From positions 372,001-436,000 of the forward strand of contig LUGG01000004.1 in NCBI GenBank assembly GCA_001683735.1: a DNA stretch of 64,000 nucleotides, written 5' to 3'. The notes under the pieces are model-generated. The model was given only the letters and a program-made list of their open reading frames with translations, was not told the DNA's origin and searched no databases. The position numbers and the translations under genes are program-made. Shown in pieces: positions 44,733-55,791 of this stretch; the stretch's first letter is position 1, and the number at the start of each line of letters is the position of its first letter. Source of the stretch: Grifola frondosa. Lineage: Eukaryota > Basidiomycota > Agaricomycetes > Polyporales > Grifolaceae.

Positions 44733-46143
44733 TCACTCAACATCCACTTCCGGTTCTTCTGCAGGATCGTTGACCTCCTCCAACTCCTCGAGCACCTCTT
44801 CGTCAACAGTCCCAACGTACATTCGCAGTGCGGGCAAAACGACGAGTGCAGCAATATATGCCGTAGCAGCTGCAACAGAAAGCCCAATCCACCCCCATCG
44901 GATCAAGGTGAATCGTCTTTCATCCTCCTTAGCCTTCAGAGCCTTCGGAGAGAGGTGTGGACGTTTTGAGTTCGTGAATCTCGGCCATGGCACCAGCGCC
45001 TGCAACGTTGAGCCGAGATCTGACTGCACAATGGGCGGGAATGACGCGTCAGGGGGGAAAGCGGACGAATAGACAGTAGCAGAATGCTCCACAAGAGAGG
45101 GATATGAATCCGTTAGCACCGTTCGAAGAAGGGATCCGGGAAGGGAAGATTGGCAAGGATATGTAAATGCGCAGCGACGACGATGTCAAGAGTTGTCGGT
45201 CTGTTAATACAAGTTAGTTATCTTTCGCAAAAAAATATGAATCGTGCTCACAGATCACATCCGGGTAGAACAGAGATCGGTCACCCAATAGTTTGGCGTA
45301 GACGTCAAATACCGCACGTGCCTTTTCGAGAACCTGAAGTAACATCAAACAGAAGGTACCACATTGACACAATCAATTCAACTCACGCGTTCACGCTCAA
45401 ATACCTTTTTAAACTTCTCTGAGCGAGGTTGGTCTTTTTTCTTCTTCAGCAGACGGAACGCTGATCGTCGGTCTTCATCCTCTTCCTGCTCAATTCCAGG
45501 TACATTCCAGAGCTCAACAGCTTCGAGACGTGGCTTAAAGGACTCTCGCACACGGTGTGGCACATAGTAGCGTTGGGGCAAAGGAAGCATTGACACCAAT
45601 GCTGGTCGTGTCAGTTTCCACCAGTTAGCATGTAAAGAGTATAGCATGTGTTCTTCAGAATGCAGAAGTTACCAACATGTCAATTTTGGTGAAACGCAGA
45701 AATACTCACGAGAAGGTCTCCTAGTTCGGATTGCGCATGCGCGATACGTGCAGTGGACTGAGCCTTTTGCGTTGCACTCAGCGGGGCATCCAAGTAGCGT
45801 GCACCGTCCAGTCTCGAGACATACTGCACGATGGACGGAAATGTCGAGATATTATGCAAGCCGTGAGTCAAAAATGGCAATTGTCCTTAAGAAGTAGCAA
45901 AGTGGAGAGCAAAACATTGTCAAATGTTTGTTCGAACCCCATGCGAAAAATGCCGACAGACCTACCACTTGGAGAGAGGTCAGGATTTGTGCAGTGGGAG
46001 ATAGAAAACCGTCCGGGGATAGAGAGCTGCAGAAAGAGCAGTGCCGCTAAGCATGACGCATCCAAGGAAAGCACAGACTGATATTGAGGCCATATATGCA
46101 GCACGATTCCCGGTGCTGAAGCAGTCGACGACTCCGAAGACAT
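44733..46143 (-). CDS. SAM37: SAM37/metaxin-like mitochondrial outer-membrane sorting protein
   Basis: This is a component of the sorting and assembly machinery that inserts beta-barrel proteins into the mitochondrial outer membrane. Exon 1 (46143-45966) gives APGIVLHIWPQYQSVLSLDA, then CLAALLFLQLSIPGRFSI, the thioredoxin/GST-like Tom37 N-domain. Exon 2 (45885-45710) gives GQLPFLTHGLHNISTFPSIV and YVSRLDGARYLD. Later exons carry MLYSLHANWWKLTRPALVSM, VLEKARAVFDVYAKLLGD, DIVVAAHLHILANLPFPD and a C-terminal helix SVAAATAYIAALVVLPALRM before an acidic tail ending VDVE. The junction into the HMLYSLHANWW exon does not keep phase, which suggests another small error near 45650. It shares a 116-bp divergent promoter with TAF7. 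Confidence 0.83.
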
Positions 46144-46259
46144 GGTGGTGGATGGGTAGACTATGTCACGCTCTCGGGGAGTCACACATTGACGTAGTGT
46201 CACACATGTCGCGTTTACACAGCCGTCACGCATTAATGCTCGATCACTTCGCCTCAGCC

Positions 46260-47950
46260 ATGGACGAGGATCTCATCGTTGTCGACGACGACATTAACGA
46301 TCCTGTGGTTGCATCGCCATTCCAGAATGGCTCAACGAACCCAGGTTCTCGTAGTCAACCACCCAGGGCGGCGGTGCTGCGAGCCCGCCGAAGAAGTACT
46401 ACCCCCCTCTATGTCGACCCATCGGAGGCTCGCACAACACGTTCAGCGGCAGCGAGGTCTAAGCCTCAGCCTAAGCTCAAGCTAAAGTTGAGCGAGAAGG
46501 CTGCCGCACAGGCACCAGGCATGTCGTTCCTTGGCCCTTATGACAGGGAGCTGGACTCGGACGATGAGGACCTTGCGTTCGAGGAGCAGTTTATTCTGAG
46601 GATGCCACCAGGGGAGGATTGTGAGAGGCTGAGGAAGATGGTTGCAGCGCGAGAAGTGAGCGATGACGTGTGGTTCAAATTCAAAGGTGTGTACATCGTG
46701 GTATCTATTGAGATGAAATGTTATACAAAAGTCGACCATGTCAGATTCCCGGCGAGCGGTGTTCCACATCGGCAACAACACGTACTCCTCCAAGCTGGTC
46801 GACCTACCATGCGTAATAGAGTCACAGAAGACGCTCGATAACAAGCAAATGTTCAAAGTGGCGGACATATGTCAGGTCTCGTCATCCGCTCACGATGATT
46901 CTTGCCATTGCTGATGTATATCGGGTTTGTAGATGCTTGCTGTTGAATCTCGCATCCCAGGAGAAGACGCCATGATGAATCAGAAAAGCTTCAATATTGA
47001 CGAATTTATTTGGCCTCATGGCATTACTCCCCCTCTGCATCACGTACGCAAGCGAAGATTTCGTAAACGAGTCAATCGTCGAGTATGTTTGGCTTAAAAT
47101 CCGCTGTAATTACCGTCTGACTTTTGTTTCAAGACCATAGAGACTGTCGAGCAAGAGGTGGAGAGACTGTTGGAGGAGGATGCCCTGGCTTCTGAAGTGA
47201 AATACGGTGAGCTCATTCGAATTTGTGTTTTGTCTCTTGTTGAAGTGTTTTCCCTTAGATGTCCTCGAAAATGTCAATCCTGATCTGTCAGACTCGGAGT
47301 ACATGGAACGAGAAGAACCTCTCGATGCATTTACCCCTGGCTTTGCGGGCTCTGATGCTGAGAATGCGCCTACTCCCGGTCTAGACCACGGCGAAGGTGA
47401 GGGCGAAGAAGAAGGCGAGGAAGAGGGCGAAGAAGGGGAGGGCGACATCGATGAAGAGTTGGCGGCGGAACTTGATCTGGCGCTGGGCGACGAAGAAGCT
47501 GAAGAGGAAGAGGAAGAAGAGGAAGAGGAGGAGAGTGAGGAGGAGGACGATGACGATGATGACGAATTGGTGCAGGCGAGGAAATTGCTCAACGAGGAGA
47601 TCAGAGACCTGGAGGCAGCGGTGGCCAAGAAGGGCAACGAAATCGCCAGCTCTGCCAATCCACTCATCAGAGTTAGTGTCGTATCTTCTTTTCCGACTTG
47701 CTTGATCCTGACGACTTCTCCGCAGAGACGCTTCGAGGATGCTCTGAAGAAGTTGCAAGCAGATCTCGATCTGAAGTTAGCTCAAAGAGACGAGATGAAG
47801 GAGAAGCAGCGTCTGAAGAAGGAAGGTATTGTCCCCGAAGACGACTTGGAAGGTGGCATTGAAGGAGATGGCGAAGATGGGGCAGACGACGATGAAGACG
47901 ACGACGACCTGTTCGGCGAAGGGCCTGGTGCAGCGATGGACATTGGCTGA
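46260..47950 (+). CDS. TAF7: Transcription initiation factor TFIID subunit 7
   Basis: TAF7 is a TFIID subunit that regulates TAF1 and pre-initiation complex assembly. Six exons: 46260-46686, 46745-46875, 46933-47082, 47134-47206, 47259-47671 and 47726-47950, all in phase. The TAFII55 N-terminal domain reads FEEQFILRMPPGEDCERLRK, then AVFHIGNNTYSSKLVDLPCV, ESQKTLDNKQMFKVADICQM, FIWPHGITPPLHHVRKRRFR and KRVNRR. After it comes a very acidic Glu/Asp tract (about 47440-47570), then a coiled-coil region (LLNEEIRDLEAAVAKKG and LKKLQADLDLKLAQ type) and an Asp-rich C-terminus. Sequence is unbroken. The acidic tract creates a long poly-Ser antisense frame of no significance. Convergent with GAA1, 79 bp apart. 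Confidence 0.94.
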
Positions 47951-48029
47951 TTATGTTCCTGTATTATCCCGACTCATATTGCTATGTATCACTGTATCGT
48001 TTTATTCCATTGTACAACAAGCACAATCC

Positions 48030-50600
48030 CTATGGAGGTAGGAGGCAGACCAGAGCCGCTTGAAGCACTAATGGCGTATAAACAATACATACGAACGGTG
48101 CGAACCATACACCAAGGACCTCCCAATTCCAGATCGCATTCCGCATTTCTTCTTGACACAGGAGTAACCAACCGAAACCAAGCGTAATATATCCACCGTA
48201 TATAGCGAGTCGGGTTGGGAAAGTGCGCGCGGATGATGCGAAGGACAACGGTAGGCCAAGCACAACCGCCAGGGTCGCCGCAAGTGAGAAATTTAGGACG
48301 GAGGTGATCGAGATGACTGTGGAAGCGAGGCATAAATTCAGAGATTTGAGTAGAGTAGGTAGTGGTGCATGTGTCGATGACGACGTTGAAGTCATGAGAA
48401 TTAATGGCGGGACCGCTGAAATCACGCTGAACAGGACAGCCGAGTATGCCTTGCAATAGAATATAATATTTATTTCAGTGAGAGACCTGAGACTGTATAA
48501 CTCACTATCTGATGAGCAGCATACCACGATCTGCTGATGACAAAGAATAACATGATTCCGGCCAAATGGGTGGAGATCATGATGGCTATGGGAACAAGCA
48601 TTGGCCGGTGTCGTCTGGTCCACTTTCCTTCGGAGGAAGCGTGGCCCTTTTTCTGGTCGGTCGTTTCCACACTTCCGGTGGCCAAAGTCCACCCTGCATT
48701 TACCCACTCTCCCAGTCCACCGAACATCATAGCCGTGCTGATAATGATTGCGCTGGGAAGATAGCTACCGATTTTCATAAACGTGGTGGGCCCCACGAGA
48801 AGGAAGAAGAAAAAGGAAGCGTGGAGGCGCTCAAGCAGGTTGTTGGTTGTCCGCAATGTAGACTCTACGACTCTGTATTAGATTTAAAAAAAAGATCACC
48901 CGTCATTATACACCTCTCTTAAATTTTGGGCAGATAAGAACATAAGAACCTACCGCCCAATAGCATGAAATCCGTGAGGACCCGGAGCGGGGACAGCGAA
49001 TAGAGTTATAGCATCTATCCGGAACCTGATACAAGAACCGTATCATGAGCCGAACCTTGCAAGGATCGTAGACATCGACGCACTGATGTAACAAGCCGTG
49101 GACTCCGCTAGCAGTTCCTCGGGCTTGGTAGTTGACATGTCTCACAATATTCTTTGCTCGGGCTGCATACTCTTTGACACCATCATATTCCTTGATGAGA
49201 TCGGGGATCCATGCCGGTATGTTTGTCAGCTCATGTTCTCGACCTGGGAATTCTCTAGGGTCTAAATGGTCATATACCAGCACAGGGACATTGCCTGTAT
49301 GCCGTGAAATTACACCGAACGAATTCAAGAGGTCTTGATTTGGGAGACGACCGTTCAGACCCTCTGTAACAAATGATCGGTGAGGGTGTGCGACGGTCTT
49401 CATCTTGAGATAACGTACCAAAGAATACACCAAGGTGAGAGAATGAGTGGCCAGGGTAATCAATATTTAGCGCAGTCCAGATGACACCGGAGGATAGAGC
49501 CAAAGGGTCAGCTCGCAGATCTGTTGTTTTGTATATACTGGGCTCAGAATCAATACAAAATGAGGGTATGCGCGCTCGTACTTGGTTGAGAAACGCCATG
49601 GTATGTGGTTATCCAGGCCTGCATACCATCCAGGTAGCCGTCGCTGACAACGAATATAAGGTCCTTCGCCCACAGAGAGTAGTCTATATAGAAGCGGTTA
49701 GATTGAAGGCAGTCAAAGTCGCTCGTGCAACACCGACTTTTCAGGAAACCTGCTAATGCAAGGACAGTCGATACTCCTCGTAAATTGAGCGTGCCGTCGC
49801 CTTCCCCACTTCGACTAATCCAGGAGGCGCTGATGACAATTGCTTCTGTGCCCGAAGCACGAGGGGAGGAAAGCACGGCATATGCATTCGTGCCATTTAA
49901 GTTCTATGCACAACACTGTTGATGAGTGATACAGAAATTGTATGAAATGCATAAGAGATACAACCCCCGTGGCCGTGGTGAATGAATATTGCTGGGTACG
50001 AGCAGGTATACCGATCTTCTCAAACTCGTCGATGATATATTGCGCAATCCTGTTGATCGTGATGATTGAATGGTAAAAAAAAAAGCATTCAAAGAGTCTC
50101 ACTCATTGCTTGTAGCATTCTTGTCTCGTAAATTTTCTAGCGCGGCAAGGTATGTATCGGCTTGGTGAACGTCCGCCCAATTCCAATATGTTTGTACCTG
50201 TAAGACACATAAATTTAGAGGAACTGTACAAACCCCGGTGGCTATCCACGTACCTGCCCCGGTTGTAGCGCATTCTCGTCGATGTATGTTCCCTGGCCTA
50301 ACCACGGTGATGGGATAACCAACATCCAGAGGTATCCGATCACCAGCAGCAGCACCCTGATCAAGGAGGCTCAGAAATTGGGTTCAAACAGCTGTTCAAA
50401 CAGCTGTTCAAACAGCTGTTCAAACAGCTTAAAACTGAATCACCCGACCTGAGATGCGGTAGAGTTCTCCATAACCACGTCGTCAGTGTCCGCCGTCTAC
50501 GAATTCGACTGGCATTCCGGTTAGAGTTCCCGCGACCAGTAAGTCTTTGCCTGAGCTTTGCCACAGGCGCCGTGATTCGCTGAAGTAGAGCGGGGGTCAT
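48030..50600 (-). CDS. GAA1: GPI transamidase component GAA1
   Basis: GAA1 is an ER membrane subunit of the complex that attaches GPI anchors to proteins; it has an M28-peptidase-like luminal domain. Start 50600 gives a short basic N-terminus (MTPALLQRITAPVAKLRQRL), exon 1 ending at 50449. The following exons read VLLLVIGYLWMLVIPSPWLG (signal-anchor), YWNWADVHQADTYLAALENL, AQYIIDEFEKIGIPARTQQY, SPRASGTEAIVISASWISR, LWAKDLIFVVSDGYLDGMQA, NIDYPGHSFSHLGVFF, EGLNGRLPNQDLLNSFGVIS and GLLHQ. The C-terminal half is a run of membrane helices ending WFAPFVCIVYTPLVLQAALV. A second in-frame ATG at 50615 is possible. About ten introns; intron 1 contains a 12-bp tandem repeat. Confidence 0.9.
50382..50429 (+). 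repeat. Four perfect tandem copies of a 12-bp unit in GAA1 intron 1
   Basis: The unit GTTCAAACAGCT repeats four times without a mismatch (48 bp). Copy junctions create CAGCTG palindromes. It lies wholly inside the first GAA1 intron. Confidence 0.9.
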
Positions 50601-50682
50601 GGCTGCTTTGCACACTCACTGGCAGGAACGAGCAGATTTCATGTGAGAAGCGTAAACGACAAGGTGAGGGCAGCCACTGCAG

Positions 50683-50703
50683 TCGCGCCGTGTCACGGCG
50701 CGA
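50683..50703. promoter_or_regulatory. Perfect inverted repeat in the GAA1-USP48 divergent promoter
   Basis: Two 10-bp arms, TCGCGCCGTG and CACGGCGCGA, flank a single T. The site sits in the 213-bp interval between two opposite start codons and is fully symmetric, as expected for a dimeric regulator's site. The binding factor is unknown. Confidence 0.45.
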
Positions 50704-50813
50704 CGGCGATCACGTTCACGCGCTTCTCGACGCGACACACGACGCTTCGTCGCTGCGCCGCTGACTTAAACTCGAACTGCCTGTTCGCTACTTCGTCCAC
50801 ACCCCCATCAATC

Positions 50814-53800
50814 ATGCCTCCCAAACGCATTCGGCGCATTTCACCCGCTCCCGCAGGTCTCGCAGCCGGAGAGCGGCTCAAACGTGCTAAACTCACTGGA
50901 AGTGCTTCATATTCTGCTTGGGGTTGGATTGGAACAGAGGTCACCGACGCGTCAGACATCACACAGGAACATCGGCTAGCCACTTGTGGTTTCTCGAGAA
51001 ACAATTCACGACCTCTCTGTATCAATAAGTATGCCTCTAAATCGGCACCAGTGGAGCAGAAACATGCAAACGAGGAGGCATCCAAGGGAGAGCTAGAGGA
51101 CGATGTTATTGTCATTTCGGACGATGACACGCCGTCATGTAGCAGTAAGGGCTGCAAAAGTAATCCATATTGTTTGAATTACTTGAGCCAGGAGAAGTGG
51201 GAGGATCCAGGTGAGACCGGCCACCTCAATGAAATGCTGCCAGTAACATCCCGAATTCAGACAAAGCGTATGAGGCTTATTTGAAAGTAATAAACCTTGG
51301 CGAGAATCCTCTTGTTAATTCCAGAGAACCCAGCTTCCCCGTGGGTTTGAAGGTGTGCCTTAGCAATACTGATTGATGAACTGCTGTCGATATTCATCGC
51401 GATGCATAGAACCTTGGCGCAACATGCTATGCGAATGCATTTCTCCAAGTACGTATGTGGTCTCGAGAGTCTTATTGCATATTGACCACTTTGTGGTTTA
51501 GGTATGGTATCAAGATCTTCCATTTCGGAGTGGTGTATATAGATGCCAACCGTCTCAAGATGCTGGACATACATTCGAGGTACTGTTTACTTTTGACTTA
51601 ATGTTACCCTACGTCAACAGTACTTACCAGCGTCTGCTCCAGGATTCGCCTATTTTTCAACTTCAAGTCACGTTTGCAGCAATGCAGCAATGCATCCAAA
51701 GCGCCTTCAATCCTGTTAAACTAGTGGAGAGTTTGAAGTTAAGAACATCGGAACAACAAGATGCCCAAGAGTTTGTTATCCTCACACTTCTCTTATGTTT
51801 ATACTCATGAATTGCGTAGGTTTTCCAAATTATTCATGGCTCATCTTGACACCGAGTTTCAGAAGCAAGCGAGTCCCGCTCTAAAGTCTCTCGTTGCCGA
51901 TCAAGTACAATTTTCTATCATAATTCTGAATATAATATTCAAAAATGGATAGTTTCAGGGCACACAAGTCTATAACACGGTGTGTGAGAATTGCCACCGT
52001 CGTTCAGAGCGCGAGTCCGATTTTTTAGAGATCGAAGTCAATCTTCAGGTATGTGCCTCTTATATCCTTCGATGTGGCACTAAAACATCACATACAGAAC
52101 CATGCGACACTGGAAGAACGGATTTCTGCCTCACTCGAGCCCGAAACACTATCCGAAGACAACAGGTAGCGCGCAGCTCAATTCGAAGCTGGCTTCTAAT
52201 TTCACTGACGCCCTTTAGGTATTTCTGCCCACAGTGCAGCAGTTTGCAAGATGCGAAACGATACACTGAGTTGCGGGAGCTTCCTCCCATCTTACATTTT
52301 TCCTTGTTACGCTTCGTCTACGACCTCTCTTCTATGGAGCGCAAAAAGTGCAAACATACGATATGCTTTCCTACTACGCTCGATATGGATCATTTCGTCG
52401 GCTCTGCCGAAATGAGGAAACAAGCCAAGAAGAGACCATCTAGGGAAAGTAAAAATCTATACGAGCTTCGAGGTGTGTTACTGCATAAAGGCGCAAGTGC
52501 CTATCACGGGCATTACGAGGCCCAGGTTTTTGACGTCCAGTAAGTTGATTTCAAGCGCATTGTTTATTTACAGTTCTCAATAACTTTTGTAGGAACCAGT
52601 CTTGGTATCAGTTCAATGATGAGACTGTCACCAAGATTGAATCTCTGATCCCGAAAGGACTCAAGGCGAACGGTTCGAAAACGGATGTCAAAAAGTAATT
52701 CAAGCAGCCCTGACCCATAGTGATATCTGACATGCTCTTTAGGAAACCTGCCAATGGCTCCCAGAAACAACGCGGGACCCGAAGAAACGACGAAGAGTGG
52801 ATGACAGCGATAGCGAGATTGAGATTTTGAAGTCAGTTATTTTTATAGTTATCTGTTGCTTTGATCTGAGTATTTTCTGTCAGGAGCTCGCCATCCACGC
52901 AGAATGACGAAGAGCCCACGGCTACGTATGTACTGCGGGTTGCCTTTGATGGCCATGAACCATGCTGATAATAATCGTATCTAGTCATATATCCTCTAAG
53001 GATGCATACATGCTGGTTTATTCCCGTGTCGGGGAGAAAGGGAGTCCCGTGAAGACCGAACTGTCAACGATCACTCTCACACCACCTGACAGAGCGCTAG
53101 GTGCTGTGAATATTCTTAATGCTGCCCATGATAAAGCATGCGAGGAGTTCGCCGAACGGTGAGCCAACACTTTTACTCTCGACTTCTCCTAATTCACTCA
53201 CATAAGCAACCAGAGAGAATCAGGCCAAAGCGAGGTTCAACGATGTCAGACGAATGGTCATGGACATATATCGGTCTTGGAGTCTATCTTCTCGCACAGA
53301 GGTTAGTCATACGACCAATCAAATACGACATAAGTTCTCATCCCCCGTATCAGAGATGCGTAGTGGCTAGTCGTCAAGCGTTAGAATCGTGGGTACTACG
53401 TCACCTTACGAAGTCGCCCAGTCGGAAAGGGTCACCTGCCTCAGATGTCGCTGCCCCCCTGCAAGGAAGTCAGAAGGGGCAGAAGCAAGTAAGTCTTGCT
53501 ACCTCAAGAAAGTTGACGTGTATTGATGTTTCCGCTCTGACAGGCGAAAATGACTCAGTCGTCATCTCGTCGTCGGACATAATCTGCAGCCATGGAAATC
53601 TAAACCCAGAGAAGGCCAATGACATGAAAGCCATCTCCGAAGTCCGTCCTTTCACACTGCAATGACGTACCGTGTGTTAACATGCCCAGCCGTCTTACCT
53701 TCGTATTATTTCCGAAGATCATTGTGAAATCCTTCCCAAGCTGTCCCCTTCTGATGTCTGTGATGTCTGCGTCCGCGACTCTTTCATTGGTAGGCACTCC

Positions 53801-55529
53801 TTCCGAATCGTTTCTTACGCTAACGTTGCTCCACTCTTCCAAACAGAACGGCTTTACCAAGTTGAACATCCACGCTTAGTCGCTCGTTTTGACGAAATCT
53901 CTTCTGTAAGGGACGATGAACAAGGATTTTACATCTCGAAATCATGGCTGAAAGGTGACCATTTACCATATTGTTTGACATAGTTGTATTGAAGCTGCTT
54001 TTAGATTGGAGACTGGCCAAACCCAAGATGCACATAGACACTCAACCAGATCCTCCTCCTGACGCCCCTGATTATGAGCCTGACGTGATTTGTGAGCATG
54101 GCGATTTAGCAACAAATTCAGCGTCCCGTCGGCGTATCTCAGTAGAAGTAAGTTTGACCCTGAGGTATGGTACATTGTTGCTTATTTCCATCAGGCCTAC
54201 CATCTTTTGCAACATCTCTTTCCTTCTTGGAAACCGTTGTCCACTGCCGCGGACCTTTGCCCGGTGTGTGAAGCCCTGTTGCACATATCGAAGGAGGATA
54301 AGCGCGAACTCCGAAAACAGGCGGAAGACGAGAAGGTGCAGTGGGTTATTGACGCCGAGGCCAGCTTCTGACTTCGTAGTAGGCAAAACTGAGGCATATG
54401 CATGATAACGCCTTGAATGGCAATACCGTGCTCCTGGAGAACGTGCCTTGCGCAATTGTTCCCGCACAATTCATTCGTTCGTGGAGGCAGTGGCTACTCC
54501 GTCCTGGAGAGGTATGCCGACCTGAGGGAGTAGATAATTCCTCCTTCATATGCGAGCATGGCATGCTGGTACTGGACCCTAATTCTGCTAGCGACTTGGA
54601 TTCGTCAGTTGCCATTATCAAACGGAGCGACTGGGATGTCCTGGAAGAACTGTCAGTATTTTGTACTAATTCATCCGTAATAAGTTGTCACGTATGAAAC
54701 TTTACAGCTATTCCGGCGGTCCCCTGATAGCGGTCGAAAATACTGGCGTCAAGATGGAGCACGAATTGCCCGTCTGTGATGAATGCCGTCAGAAGAGGTA
54801 TCATTTTCGTTCCCCTTCTCCATTTCCGTACCCCTGAACCAATCATTGCATCCAGGAGGTCCACTTATGAAATGACTGAGATCACTGTCCGAGTCCTGGG
54901 ACCCAGTGATCCCATTCCGTCTACCGATTCCTATCGTGAAGAGCCCAGCCAGCCACGACACATATCCCCCCAACCCACTCTGCTGACATACGGCTCGCGC
55001 AAGGCCGGCGGCTTGAGGAAATCTCATCGAATCAGGCAAGTGAAAGAACCGGGTAAACGACGGAGGGTTACCATCACCAAAGCAATGACGGTGAAGGAAT
55101 TGAAGGTCATGGTGAGGCATCTCAAATATGTACTCTGATTTGCCTCTCATAATGTGTCTTCTTCAGCTTCAAGACGATCTCGACATTCCTGTCATATCTC
55201 AACGACTGTTCTATAAGGGCCATGAACTGGACGACAGCTCCGCAACGCTGCTTTCGCTAGGTATTCTGTCTAATGATTTGCTTGACCTCCGAGAGGAGAG
55301 CGAAGACGTCAATCTGCTTTCCGATTCTGACACCGAGAACCCCAAGTCAAAGGGCAGGAGAGAAGGCCAAGGATTTGGCGGCACTCTCCTGGGAGGCTCA
55401 GACAGCCAGCGCAGCTCCTCTCACCCTGCGTCGCCGACGTCGAAGCCCTGTTCTGCATGCACTTTCGAGAATGTTGTGGATGCTTCATCTTGCACTATAT
55501 GTGATACTCCGTTCCCCTCAGATACATAG
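50814..55529 (+). CDS. USP48: Ubiquitin-specific protease, USP48-like, with Ubl and C-terminal RanBP2 zinc finger
   Basis: This is a large cysteine deubiquitinase of about 1,100-1,200 residues. Start 50814 gives MPPKRIRRISPAPAGLA. A USP48-type N-terminus (SNPYCLNYLSQEKWEDP) precedes the Cys box NLGATCYANAFLQ, and the QQDAQE element follows. The zinc-binding pairs CENCHRR and FCPQCSSL come next, and the His box is KGASAYHGHYEAQVFDV with SWYQFNDETVTKI. A middle region with repeated ICSHGNLNPEK and ICEHGDLATNS-type segments looks like degenerate DUSP domains. The C-terminus has a ubiquitin-like fold (VTITKAMTVKELKVML, then PVISQRLFYKGHELDDSSAT) and ends with a RanBP2-type zinc finger, CSACTFENVVDASSCTIC. 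Some twenty introns are needed. Nuclear, probably chromatin-linked, by analogy to USP48. Confidence 0.88.
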
Positions 55530-55791
55530 TACTTTCTACTTAGCAAACCCTCCTGACGTTCTCTAATTCATGGACTTTGTATGATACAACACCATCTGAT
55601 TGCGTTCGAACGTACACATTCAAAGCAGCGAAAGCAACTTTCATGCTCTAGATATAAGTATGGCAACAAGCAACAAGAATGAAGCAAATGACCGAACTGT
55701 CAACAATGTTCTAGCGAACCCCAATATGTGTCACATCGTAAGATAAAACCCGCCCAAGACCCAGAACCGAACAACGAAAACCCGCCGAGCG

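Noticed and set aside
47110..47667. Poly-serine minus-strand frame
   Set aside because: Antisense to the Glu/Asp tract of TAF7; GAG/GAA codons read backwards give Ser and Leu.
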